Of a stretch of DNA of 64,000 nucleotides, positions 54,158-62,886 are shown in pieces; position 1 is the first letter of the stretch; each line of letters opens with the position of its first letter. Made by a program: the position numbers and the translations under genes. Source of the DNA: Zoroaster sp. YZ-2022 (Eukaryota > Echinodermata > Asteroidea > Forcipulatida > Zoroasteridae); assembly GCA_029582265.1 (NCBI GenBank), contig CM055837.1, positions 8,817,926 to 8,881,925 on the forward strand, written 5' to 3'. Below the pieces are notes generated by a model that was not told the origin of the DNA, ran no database searches, and worked only from the letters and a program-made list of their open reading frames with translations.

Positions 54158-55435
54158 ATGACGAGTAATACGTACGGAGATACGCTAGATCCAAACAGAA
54201 GACTAAGAGAACCTCGAGGTGTAAAAGGAATGCGCCAAAAAGTCGTCATTACAAACAATCCGAGTACCATAAACGAAAATCAATTGTTGACGGTTCGTTT
54301 TCCAAATTTAGGAATGAACGACGTCATCGTTCCGAATACAACGCGATTAGCTTTCAACATTGAACTCGTTAGCGTCAACGATGAAAATAGAACGATGGTA
54401 CAAAACATCGGTAGAGCTATCGTAAAACACATAATCATTAAAATGGAAGGAAATGAAATATTTAGTTTAGACGATGCGGATGTATTCAATTGTTACAAAG
54501 ACGAATGGTTGACCAAAGATCAGCGCGAAAATTTAACGTATCAAGGAATCGAAACTGAAAACGTAACTAAAATGAGAATAGACGCTAACGATAAAGTTCC
54601 CGCGGGCAACGGAGGAGCGGATAAAGCTATCGCAGACGCGTATAAAAATAGGTATTACATTCCGCTGGATTTTGAATTGTTAACCGATCATCAACCTTAC
54701 TATCAGTCGGGTATAGGAGATCGATTGACTTACGAACTCGTTTTTAATAAATTTGAAAATGTGATTAAAAGCACCGACGACAACGCAAAATATGTCATAA
54801 GTGGAATTTCTTTAGAATTTGAGGTTGTTCATATGCCAGAACTCGCTAGAACAATTAGAAATCAATACAGCGATAGAACGAGTATATTGTTTGATCGCGT
54901 ACTGAGACAGAGCGTAACTACGTACAACAAAAAAGATACAATGTGGAATATAAATTTAAATACTCCGGCAAATAGTATGAAAGGAATATTGTTTCTATTC
55001 AAAGAACCCGACGTGAAAGAAAGCAACAAGTTTTATAATCCGAAAATAACAAAAGTTAGTATTACTATCGAAGGCGTTCCCAATCAACTCTACGCGCATG
55101 GAATGAAAAGATATCAACAATGGGAAGAGATTTCAAAATATTTTGGCGATTCGAGAAAACAACACGCTATACGAGTTGTACAAGCTCTAGATTTATCAAA
55201 CGTTAAACTATCGAATTATTTACTTAATCGATACGGTTTATTTTTAGATTTAAGAACGAGTACCGATAATGTATTACACGGTAGCGGAAGACGAGTGCAA
55301 AACTTGTCCGAAGGAATTACCATTCAAATTGAAAAAGAAGCCGAGAGTGCGGGTGAACTAAACATGTATACTTTTATTATCATGGACGCGCAACTAAACA
55401 TAAGAAACTCACGTTTCGAATCGGTCGATTATTAA
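54158..55435 (+). CDS. MCP: Probable double-jelly-roll major capsid protein, 425 aa
   Basis: The sequence is almost entirely beta-strand-like, with two halves of about 200 residues each. The first runs from KVVITNNPSTINENQLLTVR through IPLDFELLTDHQPYYQSGIG, and the second from about residue 235 to GITIQIEKEAESAGELNMY. The IPL-x-FELL block before a jelly-roll end resembles the junction seen in double-jelly-roll capsids. It lies directly before the packaging ATPase, the usual neighbour. Length is close to that of compact capsid proteins such as PRD1 P3 but shorter than the longest Polinton versions. The frame is intact. Capsid identity is inferred from pattern and context, not proven. Confidence 0.7.
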   Translation: MTSNTYGDTLDPNRRLREPRGVKGMRQKVVITNNPSTINENQLLTVRFPNLGMNDVIVPNTTRLAFNIELVSVNDENRTMVQNIGRAIVKHIIIKMEGNEIFSLDDADVFNCYKDEWLTKDQRENLTYQGIETENVTKMRIDANDKVPAGNGGADKAIADAYKNRYYIPLDFELLTDHQPYYQSGIGDRLTYELVFNKFENVIKSTDDNAKYVISGISLEFEVVHMPELARTIRNQYSDRTSILFDRVLRQSVTTYNKKDTMWNINLNTPANSMKGILFLFKEPDVKESNKFYNPKITKVSITIEGVPNQLYAHGMKRYQQWEEISKYFGDSRKQHAIRVVQALDLSNVKLSNYLLNRYGLFLDLRTSTDNVLHGSGRRVQNLSEGITIQIEKEAESAGELNMYTFIIMDAQLNIRNSRFESVDY

Positions 55436-55476
55436 ACATCGAGTGATTATTAAAAACGTTTAATATTAAAAAGAAA

Positions 55477-56097
55477 ATGTTACTTAAATATCCACACGCC
55501 GCGTTAATTTGCGGACAAACGGGATGCGGTAAAACTGAATTTGTTTTAAATTTATTACAAAATGAATATTTAAAATATTTTGAAAATATCGTTATATTAT
55601 CCCCTACCATTTTCAACAATGATGCGTACAAAAATAGAAAATGGGTTCTAAACGACGATAACGTACACGTTAATGATTTAAACGACATATCGCTGAATAG
55701 GGCTATACAAATTTATAGCGACGCTTTCAAAAATAAAGAAACGTTGTTTATCATCGACGATTGCAGCGCGAATAAACAGTTGCATTATAAAAAATACGAC
55801 GAGAATAATAAATGTATGATTACTCAATTGGCTTTTAGCGGTAGACACATACGACACAGCTGTTGGATTCTTTCACAAAAATATAATAGCGTATTGAAAG
55901 ATTTTAGAGAACAACTCAAATGGATATGTTTATTTTATTGTAAAGATAGAGACTCGTACGAGAATTGTCTTAGAGAAAATGATGTTATACCAACTCGCGA
56001 GTTGAGAATGGAAATTCATGAACAATTAAAAAGAGTTAAACGTCGTAAATTAATTTTAAAAACGGATCAGCCTACCGGTTGGAAAATACGTGACTGA
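55477..56097 (+). CDS. DNA-packaging ATPase (FtsK/HerA, A32-like), 206 aa
   Basis: Walker A GQTGCGKT at residues 13-20 starts almost at the N terminus, as in Polinton and poxvirus A32-type ATPases. Walker B is LFIIDDC near 90-96. A conserved LAFSGRHIRHSCWILSQKYN follows, with the Gln typical of the sensor strand. The enzyme would pump element DNA into capsids using ATP. It lies 41 bp downstream of the capsid gene. All motifs are intact. Confidence 0.93.
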   Translation: MLLKYPHAALICGQTGCGKTEFVLNLLQNEYLKYFENIVILSPTIFNNDAYKNRKWVLNDDNVHVNDLNDISLNRAIQIYSDAFKNKETLFIIDDCSANKQLHYKKYDENNKCMITQLAFSGRHIRHSCWILSQKYNSVLKDFREQLKWICLFYCKDRDSYENCLRENDVIPTRELRMEIHEQLKRVKRRKLILKTDQPTGWKIRD

Positions 56098-56123
56098 GTG
56101 ATTACCGTCAAGTCGTTGGCGAT

Positions 56124-56645
56124 CGGTTAAGGGTAATTACGAGTTGGTTAAGGGTAATTACGAGTTGGTTAAGGGTAATTACGAGTTGGTTAAGGGTAAT
56201 TACGAGTTGGTTAAGGGTAATTACGAGTTGGTTAAGGGTAATTACGAGTTGGTTAAGGGTAATTACGAGTTGGTCAAGGGTAATTACGAGTTGGTTACTC
56301 TTAGGTCAAGGGTAATTATGAGTTGGTTAAGGGTAATTACGAGTTGGTTACTCTTAGGTCAAGGGTAATTACGAGTTGGTTAAGGGTAATTACGAGTTGG
56401 TTAAGGGTAATTACGAGTTGGTTAAGGGTAATTACGAGTTGGTTAAGGGTAATTACGAGTTGGTTAAGGGTAATTACGAGTTGGTTAAGGGTAATTACGA
56501 GTTGGTTAAGGGTAATTACGAGTTGGTTAAGGGTAATTACGAGTTGGTTACTCTTAGGTCAAGGGTAATTACGAGTTGGTTAAGGGTAATTACGAGTTGG
56601 TTACTCTTAGGTCAAGGGTAATTACGAGTTGGTTAAGGGTAATTT
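56124..56645. repeat. 21-bp minisatellite inside the Polinton
   Basis: The unit GGTTAAGGGTAATTACGAGT plus T is repeated over 20 times. Four units carry an extra 11 bp (ACTCTTAGGTC). Because 21 is a multiple of 3, every frame reads as a 7-residue repeat, creating false ORFs. It fills the only long gap in the plus-strand gene run (ATPase to 105-aa gene). Confidence 0.95.
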
Positions 56646-56674
56646 AATAAATATTATAAAGCATATTTATAAAT

Positions 56675-56992
56675 ATGAATGTTGAACGAGTATTTATGAA
56701 CGTAAATGTTGAACAAGTAAATGATTTTATATATAATCTTAACCAACTCGTAAATACCGCGAAAGAAAGACAAGAATTAGTACAAGTATTAAACGATAAT
56801 ACTGAAAAAGTAAAAGGTATATTTAATAGTATAGATGCTGAACGAGTAAAAGATCTAATGTTAAATCTTAACGAGCTTTTAAACGTCGATGGGTTATCTA
56901 AAACTAATTATTGGTTCCTATATTTTTTAATAAATTTAATCGATTATTCTTCTAGTACGTATAATAAATGGAAGAAGTACATAAGGTATTAA
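56675..56992 (+). CDS. Small helical Polinton protein, 105 aa
   Basis: Function unrecognised. It is predicted helical with an internal repeat: a segment ending NDFIYNLNQLV and a later one ERVKDLMLNLNELLNV share the pattern (D)-x3-NLN-x-L. It is followed by a hydrophobic stretch (YWFLYFLINLIDY). The 3' end overlaps the next gene by 25 nt, arguing that it is real. Confidence 0.65.
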   Translation: MNVERVFMNVNVEQVNDFIYNLNQLVNTAKERQELVQVLNDNTEKVKGIFNSIDAERVKDLMLNLNELLNVDGLSKTNYWFLYFLINLIDYSSSTYNKWKKYIRY

Positions 56993-57354
56993 ACGAAAAT
57001 ATACAGACGCCACTCGTTAACGACGTTAGCGTCAACGACGATAGCTTATTATTGAAAAAAAAATTACGTCTTTTATCGGTCGTAATAGGAGGAGACTCTA
57101 AAAAGTTTTTCGGTAAAGAACTAAGCGTTAACGATATTGAAGCTTTGAGCGAGCAAGAGCGAGAAGTATTACACGCGCAATACGAAACTAAATTAGGTCG
57201 TGATATTACTCAGTCTTTAGGTAGCGTCATTATAACGTTATACGCTAAACTATTGGGGCTTAGTTTAAATCGTATTGATTTGTATGGCCATAAATTTCAA
57301 ATTGATGATGAAGGTAAATTAATTTCAGATTTAGAAAAAGATCCGTTCTATTAA
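56968..57354 (+). CDS. Conserved-type Polinton protein, 128 aa
   Basis: A soluble, mostly helical protein with KKFFGKELSVNDIEALSEQE, then a segment ALSEQEREVLHAQYETKLG and a hydrophobic LGSVIITLYAKLLGLS, ending with acidic ISDLEKDPFY. I recognise similar proteins in other animal Polintons but no function is established. It overlaps the previous gene by 25 nt and ends 4 nt before the next. Confidence 0.78.
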   Translation: MEEVHKVLNENIQTPLVNDVSVNDDSLLLKKKLRLLSVVIGGDSKKFFGKELSVNDIEALSEQEREVLHAQYETKLGRDITQSLGSVIITLYAKLLGLSLNRIDLYGHKFQIDDEGKLISDLEKDPFY

Positions 57355-57358
57355 TAGC

Positions 57359-57577
57359 ATGCTTAATACAGTGTTGTGTGAAATATACTACAAGTACGGT
57401 ATGTTTCTCGCTCCGATCAGCGTTTCGCTGATTACGGCAAAACATTTAAAAAGAAAAGAAGAAACATTATCTTCAATTGATAATAAAAGCGATGGAGACC
57501 AACGAGCAAACGACTGTGCCTCAGGAGGTTGCGCAACCAGAACCAACACCAAAGACAGTGACGAAACCAGCGACTAA
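57359..57577 (+). CDS. Small membrane-type protein, 72 aa (overlapping)
   Basis: The N-terminal half is hydrophobic (YGMFLAPISVSLITAKHLKR) with a following basic patch. The C-terminal half overlaps the next gene in another frame for 86 nt and looks less constrained. The start 4 nt after the previous stop fits the packed gene order. Moderately supported. Confidence 0.55.
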   Translation: MLNTVLCEIYYKYGMFLAPISVSLITAKHLKRKEETLSSIDNKSDGDQRANDCASGGCATRTNTKDSDETSD

Positions 57578-57893
57578 ACAAAAAAACCCAAACAGAGTCG
57601 CAGCTGGAAAAAAACTAGCCGAAATTAACAAAAAGAAAAAACTACAACTCGCTAAACCCGCGAAAAGCGTTAAACTCGATAGCGAAGGTTATAAAGAAAA
57701 CAACTCGATGAGCGATGGAACGAGTTACAATTATTTTTATATAGCTTTTGGTTTAGCTATTGGAGGTATCGCTTATTTCTTGTTTAGAAGCAACTCAGAA
57801 CCAACATTTAAAAACGAACCCGTTAAACTCGCTAGCGTTAAACTCGCTAACGTTTCACCACCAGAGAAACTCGGTGTTTTTGAAATGGAATAA
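57492..57893 (+). CDS. Basic single-pass membrane protein, 133 aa
   Basis: A Pro/Thr/Gln-rich start is followed by a strongly basic region KNPNRVAAGKKLAEINKKKK, a Ser/Asn linker and one transmembrane helix YFYIAFGLAIGGIAYFLF (about residues 82-99). The N-P-x-RV-x-AG-x-KLA motif recurs in Polinton proteins. The ATG at 57492 (METNEQ) is chosen because the frame upstream of it has no ATG. A DNA- or capsid-binding membrane tether is possible, not shown. Confidence 0.8.
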   Translation: METNEQTTVPQEVAQPEPTPKTVTKPATKQKNPNRVAAGKKLAEINKKKKLQLAKPAKSVKLDSEGYKENNSMSDGTSYNYFYIAFGLAIGGIAYFLFRSNSEPTFKNEPVKLASVKLANVSPPEKLGVFEME

Positions 57894-57948
57894 AAAGTTT
57901 TTTTTATTTTATTTATTTTTTTTTTATTTATATTTAACGATTATAAAC

Positions 57949-58197
57949 ATGTCTTCAATGCCTATAAATACGAAAACGATCGCCGATACAATTTATCACA
58001 GCTCAGTTATGACTCTTTTAGTAATTTTATATAGCATGCTAGGTGAAAAAATATTTAAAATGAAACCAGCCGATTTAGGAAAATTGGATATAAAAGACGG
58101 GTTAAAACTAACCGCGACGATTGGATTAAGCGGTGCGACGCAAATGTGGTTAGTTAAACAAGGAATTTTACCAAATTCGCTCATGCCAGCCGAATAA
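57949..58197 (+). CDS. Small two-helix membrane protein, 82 aa
   Basis: It starts MSSMPINTKTIADTIYHSSV and has a hydrophobic stretch MTLLVILYSMLG, then the motif LGKLDIKDGLKLTATIGLSG and ends near QGILPNSLMPAE. Proteins with this DTI/L-Y ... MLGEK-x-F ... L-x-KLD-x-KD layout are common in Polintons. A longer open frame beginning at 57760 contains it but starts in another gene and is not the natural start. Confidence 0.8.
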   Translation: MSSMPINTKTIADTIYHSSVMTLLVILYSMLGEKIFKMKPADLGKLDIKDGLKLTATIGLSGATQMWLVKQGILPNSLMPAE

Positions 58198-58229
58198 ATC
58201 GTATTAAACATATAATGTATAAATATTAA

Positions 58230-59042
58230 ATGGATGAACGAAAACTATCCAACGCTTATTATAGTCCGAGAGGATACTACAAAGGTCAAGCAGCAATCAG
58301 CAAGCTGGCTAAAGAAACGAAAGTAAATGTAAAACTCGTTCGACGATGGATAAAAAAGCAAGCGTTGTGGCAAATTTATTTACCCTATCCTAAATATATT
58401 CCGAGACCAACCTCATCAAATAGCTCGCTCGAAAAACCAAACGAGGTTCATCAAGCAGACTTGTTGTTTCTTCCACACGACAAAGTCGGTAGAACTACGT
58501 ACAAGTACGCGTTAACCGTCGTGGATGAAGCCAGCAGATATAAAGCTGCAGTACCTTTAATCGATAAAACAGCCGCGCGAGTAAGCGATGCTTTTAAAAA
58601 ATTTTACAAACGATCGCCGTTGGTTTGGCCTAAAATTATAAGTCGACCCAGGAAAGAATTCATGAGCAGCGTTAACGCTTTGATGAGTGAGCATAATGTA
58701 AAAATTCAGCGAGGAGAGGTTGGAAATCACAGAGCTCAGGGTATAGTTGAGAGATTTAATAGAACTTTGAGCGAAAGATTATTTTCGCATCAATACGGTC
58801 AAGAAATTGTTACCAATACGAGAAATAGAGAATGGGTTAAAAGATTACCGGCGGTCGTAAAAGCGTTAAACAACGAGACGACGCGACTGATTAACTCAAA
58901 ACCCAAAGACGCAATTAAATTAGATAACGTTGAGCAAAATCCAGCATCACCATCGGTTGTAAAGAACGAAAAAAGAATTCCATTAAACTCGCTAGTTCGG
59001 TATTTATACGCGCCGGTGAAGCTGAAAAGATACGAGACGTAG
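58230..59042 (+). CDS. INT: Polinton integrase (RVE type), catalytic site damaged
   Basis: The N-terminal helical DNA-binding part includes YYSPRGYYKGQAAISKLAKE, followed by an RNase H-fold core. The first catalytic Asp is D77 in HQADLLFL. The third acidic residue is E174 in GIVERFNRTL. The second Asp, expected 35 residues before E174, is Arg139 (SRPRKEF where D-x-G-x-EF is usual). The ORF then ends early at a TAG (59040-59042), and the same frame continues with a C-terminal domain. The enzyme would join element ends to target DNA, but this copy should be inactive. Confidence 0.9.
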   Translation: MDERKLSNAYYSPRGYYKGQAAISKLAKETKVNVKLVRRWIKKQALWQIYLPYPKYIPRPTSSNSSLEKPNEVHQADLLFLPHDKVGRTTYKYALTVVDEASRYKAAVPLIDKTAARVSDAFKKFYKRSPLVWPKIISRPRKEFMSSVNALMSEHNVKIQRGEVGNHRAQGIVERFNRTLSERLFSHQYGQEIVTNTRNREWVKRLPAVVKALNNETTRLINSKPKDAIKLDNVEQNPASPSVVKNEKRIPLNSLVRYLYAPVKLKRYET

Positions 59043-59216
59043 AGTGACCGATCCTATATGGGGAGTTTAAAAATTTATAGAATATCTAAAACAATGAAGG
59101 CTGCGAATCAACCCATATTGTATTATGTAGAAGGAGGCCCCGCTCGTAGTTTTGTAAGAGAAGAAATACAAATTATTCCTAGAGATACGATGAATCCACC
59201 GATCGTTAAACGTTAA
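59043..59216 (+). pseudogene. Integrase C-terminal domain cut off by TAG
   Basis: Directly after the TAG the integrase frame continues for 57 codons to TAA at 59214-59216. It encodes LKIYRISKTMKAANQPILYY and SFVREEIQII, the small barrel/chromo-like domain normally at the end of Polinton integrases. Preservation of this sequence shows the stop is recent. The segment meets the PolB 3' end tail to tail, overlapping it by 11 nt. Confidence 0.82.
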
Positions 59217-62200
59217 TCAATCGATGATCGTAAGCTAGAGTGTCTATTCCGTTTTCTAAAATGTATCTCTTTGTGTCTAGAGGAGATAGCGATATTTTAT
59301 TTACTAGAGTTGTATATAGTCTATGGCTTACGTGCCTAATAAAATTCATGGGGTGATGCAGAGTATTTTTAGATGATAAAACTTGTTTATATCCCTCGTG
59401 ATTAATTCGTCGTTGTAAAACTTGTCTTTTAACTCCTTTAGCTTTTCTTATTTCAGCTTTGTCCGAAGTAAGTATCGAATACATTTTGGGTCTTAAACAA
59501 ACAACTTCAGATATTACAGTTTTCGCGCACTCATCTTTCATTTTACCGATCACTTTTTTGTTTTTTTCAGAATGTAAAAAATGACTCGAGTCGTAATTAC
59601 TAAAATCGTACAATCGTTTATCTTTTTTCATATCTTTGTAAACATCTTTCGTTTTAATTTCCAAGAGGAGGCTATCCGTATCCGTGTAAATCAACTCACA
59701 ATCGTCGTCATATTTTTGCTTTAAATGATTGTAATAAAAATCGTACATGAAAACCTTGGATAGATCTAGTATGCTCATTCCTACGTAAATCGGGCGGTTG
59801 AGTACGAGTTTTATTTTGTGCATGTGAATCGCCACTAGATCGTTATCGAAAATCCTAGCCTCTGCAAAATTTGGTTGAGCGATGAGCTTGCGAATTTGAT
59901 TTTTCGATTTTGGATCGTTTAATCGCTTCAAATTTACGTTGACGCGATTTCGTACATTTTCCATCGTCTTTCCAAAAACCGAATTGTTCATGAGTTTGTA
60001 CAAATCTTTTTCAAAATCACTCTTGGCATTTTTTCTGAGTAGAGTGTTTTTATCAATGTACGATTTCATCCAACACGATTCGTTAAATTCTAAAACTTTG
60101 TGAATTTTAGTCAGTTTCATGCCGAGTTGTAAATACAATAGTAAATTACGATAATGAAGCACGTAGTTTTTCTTGTTGGATAAATTTGGTACTAATTTAG
60201 CGACGTTTGGAGCGGGCTTGTCTCCTAGTAAATTCTTTTGATAGTCGCTCATCCATTCTTTCGGTACTATCAACGACTCTGGCGCGAGTGGAAACGCGTT
60301 GTGAGAATCGTGTAAAATGGTTGGATATTCTAAATCAACCTCTAAAATGTATCCTTGTTTGTTTTTAAATCCCTCACTCTCGAGTTTGTTAACTCGTTTT
60401 TCGCTCAACCATTTAAAATTACCGGTCGGTAAAGGTTGACTCATGGCGTAGCCGTATAAATTATTAGCGTCCAAGTACGTAATGTAACTCGACGGTTTCG
60501 TTTTATCGTAATCGTCTAAATATACATTATTTGCTTTAACGTATCGTTTACTCACCATGCACGTTCCTCCGCGCGTACCTTTTTCTATAAACAAATGCAT
60601 GTCGATATCGGTCAACAAATCTAAAGTTTGATTCGAATGTTTTAATAAAGCGTCCCAACTCAGACCCGGACTCGTATAATAATGAGCAGGATCTAAACCG
60701 TACTGTTTTATGCAAGTATTACGAAAGTTTTCAAATACGTCCGCCAACAAGCAAGTATCGGTACGCACGTACAAATCGTGATAATCACCCAAATTTTTAC
60801 AATCAAACTCGCTGTAAAGGTTTTTAGCGTGCTCGTATTGAGAAGTCGTAATGTAACTATCGCTTAAACTGCTGTAAAAAGATTCTATAGAAGGAAGTTG
60901 CGTTTCTTTGAAACGCTCGAAAGAGTCCATGTACTCGTAAGGATAAATGCCCTTGCTTTTAATGAGATTGAATTTTTCTAAATTGGGTTCGAGTTTTAAT
61001 GTAATCGGAAAAGAATCGTTTGATTTTACGAGTTTGTCCAACGGAGCTAGTAAAAATTGAGCGCTGTCTATAAATCGTAGTTGATTAATACTAAAAGAAA
61101 TATACTTTTCGATATTGTTTGGAATACACTTTAGATTTCCCTCGATGAGACCGGCGACCTGTATAATGAGATGAGAGTCGTAACCTCGCAAATTATGAAA
61201 TACGACCGGAATAAAGGTTTTCTTTGGTTTTAAACTCAGTTTAAAATTACAACAATTATGCGCCGCGCCTCGATACTTTCCGGTAATGTGACAATGATCT
61301 CTAACTCGAGTAAACTTGTTGTCACAAGTTTTAAAAAACTTCTTTTCACATATCCAACACTCGCTAGCGTTCTTGTAATCTTGCTCATTTTCTTTAGTCA
61401 TGTTTAATTTTTTAGGGTTTTTAAATATCTCGTTGATGTTTTCTTCTTCTTTTTGTAATGCATCTAAACATTTTTTAGACGCGTCTTTTCCCCTGTACGT
61501 AACGGGGGAACTACTTGTACCATCGCAACAAACAACAACGTACGAATAACCGCAAACAACGTGTTCTTGTAGTTTTTTAGTATTGGTAGAGTTTTCGTCT
61601 TGAATTGGATTAATAACACTCTCAAAGTCGGCGTATATTACGAGTGAAACTTTCATCTTTTTATAAAAATTGATAAACTTTAATTTGTCATTTTTACCCT
61701 TTTCAGGCATTACGATAGTCGTCGGTCTATCGTTTATTCCCTTACACATTTTTACGTGGTTTTCGAGATACGCTTTCGTTGAGAAACCTTGCAAACATCT
61801 AAAACAAAAATGCTGACGATGTCCGTGTTTCGTTTGATCGGAAAGTAATTTGTTTAAATCTTTAATCCAAACGTAGTGAGATCTAGTTCCTTCTTCTTCT
61901 TCTTTATGAATCAATAATACATTTATGCGATCCATCTCTGCCGGTTGATCGCTAACTCGATAAACCATTATCGTTTTTGACTCGCAACCGAAAACGTTTA
62001 TCGCTACATTGTTTTGTTTTTCTACTCGCTTAATTTGGTTGATTGGAGTTGGTGCGTCAATGTTGTTAAAATTAAAACCATCATCTATTGGGTACTTGCT
62101 CGTTCTTTGTCCATTATTGCTAGCTGGAAAACAATGCGCGCGCAAAACCCACCGCAAACAATCGTCGTCTTCGTTTTTAACGTTAATGCACGCGTTTTTA

Positions 62201-62802
62201 TTTCTTATATAGTCGCATAGCTCGATATAACTACCACCTTTCAGAAGCTTTAAGTTGGCAACTAAAACGTTCATTCCAACGATGCGATCTATTACCCATC
62301 CACTACCTTCTCGCGTATATTTTTCTAAAGTCTCTTGAATTTGTGAAAAAACACCATCTAATACATTTTTGATATCATACGAGTTAAATAAAACAATTTG
62401 GCCATTATTATGAATAACTGGGTCAGCTTCATCCACGCTGTTTGGTTTTACTTTAAGTAATTTAAAAAGTACGTATATCATAAACTTTAACGATTTAAAA
62501 TGTTTCAAGTCTTTAGTCAACACGACGATAATCTTTGTTTCTACAGCTCTCCAAAAAACATTAAAATCTTTTTCTTTGCTATGATTCAACGGAACAATCA
62601 TTAAATGTTTGCGAAAATCACCGTCACTACTGTCGATCGGTGGGTTAAATCTCAACTTGGTTTCTCGGTTGTGAAACCTTTTAATAGCGTTAATGTAGTC
62701 TTTTTTAATCAACCGCGATCTCTTTCCAGAGCCGTGTGGCGGTAGTTCAATATTTTTGAGAGCTATGTGCCTTTTCAGTTGAGCTAAATTTAATTCGTAC
62801 AA
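59206..62802 (-). CDS. POLB: Protein-primed DNA polymerase B
   Basis: An open frame of 1198 codons. N-terminal region: SAP-like helix pair (residues 1-44, with PPHGSGKRSRLIKKDYI). A C2H2-like finger FCFRCLQGF ... H-x3-C lies at 332-353. Exonuclease motifs: ADFES (391-395), FHNLRGYDSH (535-544) and YVRTDTCLLADVF (678-690). An inserted CWIC ... DHCHITGKYRGAAHNCCN (482-519) resembles endonuclease VII/HNH zinc motifs. Polymerase motifs: A YLDANNLYGY (776-785), B KLMNNSVFGK (936-945), C YTDTDS (1039-1044). Catalytic residues look intact. The 5' limit given is only where the frame can be traced with a near-cognate TTG; the real ATG is probably at 62961, with a TAA at 62887-62889 between. The first internal Met is at codon 68. 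It replicates the element. Confidence 0.95.
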   Translation of the reverse strand: MYELNLAQLKRHIALKNIELPPHGSGKRSRLIKKDYINAIKRFHNRETKLRFNPPIDSSDGDFRKHLMIVPLNHSKEKDFNVFWRAVETKIIVVLTKDLKHFKSLKFMIYVLFKLLKVKPNSVDEADPVIHNNGQIVLFNSYDIKNVLDGVFSQIQETLEKYTREGSGWVIDRIVGMNVLVANLKLLKGGSYIELCDYIRNKNACINVKNEDDDCLRWVLRAHCFPASNNGQRTSKYPIDDGFNFNNIDAPTPINQIKRVEKQNNVAINVFGCESKTIMVYRVSDQPAEMDRINVLLIHKEEEEGTRSHYVWIKDLNKLLSDQTKHGHRQHFCFRCLQGFSTKAYLENHVKMCKGINDRPTTIVMPEKGKNDKLKFINFYKKMKVSLVIYADFESVINPIQDENSTNTKKLQEHVVCGYSYVVVCCDGTSSSPVTYRGKDASKKCLDALQKEEENINEIFKNPKKLNMTKENEQDYKNASECWICEKKFFKTCDNKFTRVRDHCHITGKYRGAAHNCCNFKLSLKPKKTFIPVVFHNLRGYDSHLIIQVAGLIEGNLKCIPNNIEKYISFSINQLRFIDSAQFLLAPLDKLVKSNDSFPITLKLEPNLEKFNLIKSKGIYPYEYMDSFERFKETQLPSIESFYSSLSDSYITTSQYEHAKNLYSEFDCKNLGDYHDLYVRTDTCLLADVFENFRNTCIKQYGLDPAHYYTSPGLSWDALLKHSNQTLDLLTDIDMHLFIEKGTRGGTCMVSKRYVKANNVYLDDYDKTKPSSYITYLDANNLYGYAMSQPLPTGNFKWLSEKRVNKLESEGFKNKQGYILEVDLEYPTILHDSHNAFPLAPESLIVPKEWMSDYQKNLLGDKPAPNVAKLVPNLSNKKNYVLHYRNLLLYLQLGMKLTKIHKVLEFNESCWMKSYIDKNTLLRKNAKSDFEKDLYKLMNNSVFGKTMENVRNRVNVNLKRLNDPKSKNQIRKLIAQPNFAEARIFDNDLVAIHMHKIKLVLNRPIYVGMSILDLSKVFMYDFYYNHLKQKYDDDCELIYTDTDSLLLEIKTKDVYKDMKKDKRLYDFSNYDSSHFLHSEKNKKVIGKMKDECAKTVISEVVCLRPKMYSILTSDKAEIRKAKGVKRQVLQRRINHEGYKQVLSSKNTLHHPMNFIRHVSHRLYTTLVNKISLSPLDTKRYILENGIDTLAYDHRLINV

Positions 62803-62886
62803 TGGTTTTTGTTTATGGGTTTTTTTATAAAATTTTACAGCTTTGTAATAAACACGTTTATCAACTATACCAAATTTCGTTTGAAA

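Noticed and set aside
56144..56621. Overlapping plus-strand frames of VKGNYEL / RVITSWL repeats
   Set aside because: They are translations of a 21-bp minisatellite in different frames, switched by the 11-bp insert units; not genes.
57760..58197. 145-residue frame covering the 82-aa gene
   Set aside because: The first 63 codons lie over the 133-aa gene and a poly-T gap in another frame and look non-coding; the ATG at 57949 begins the conserved-looking part.
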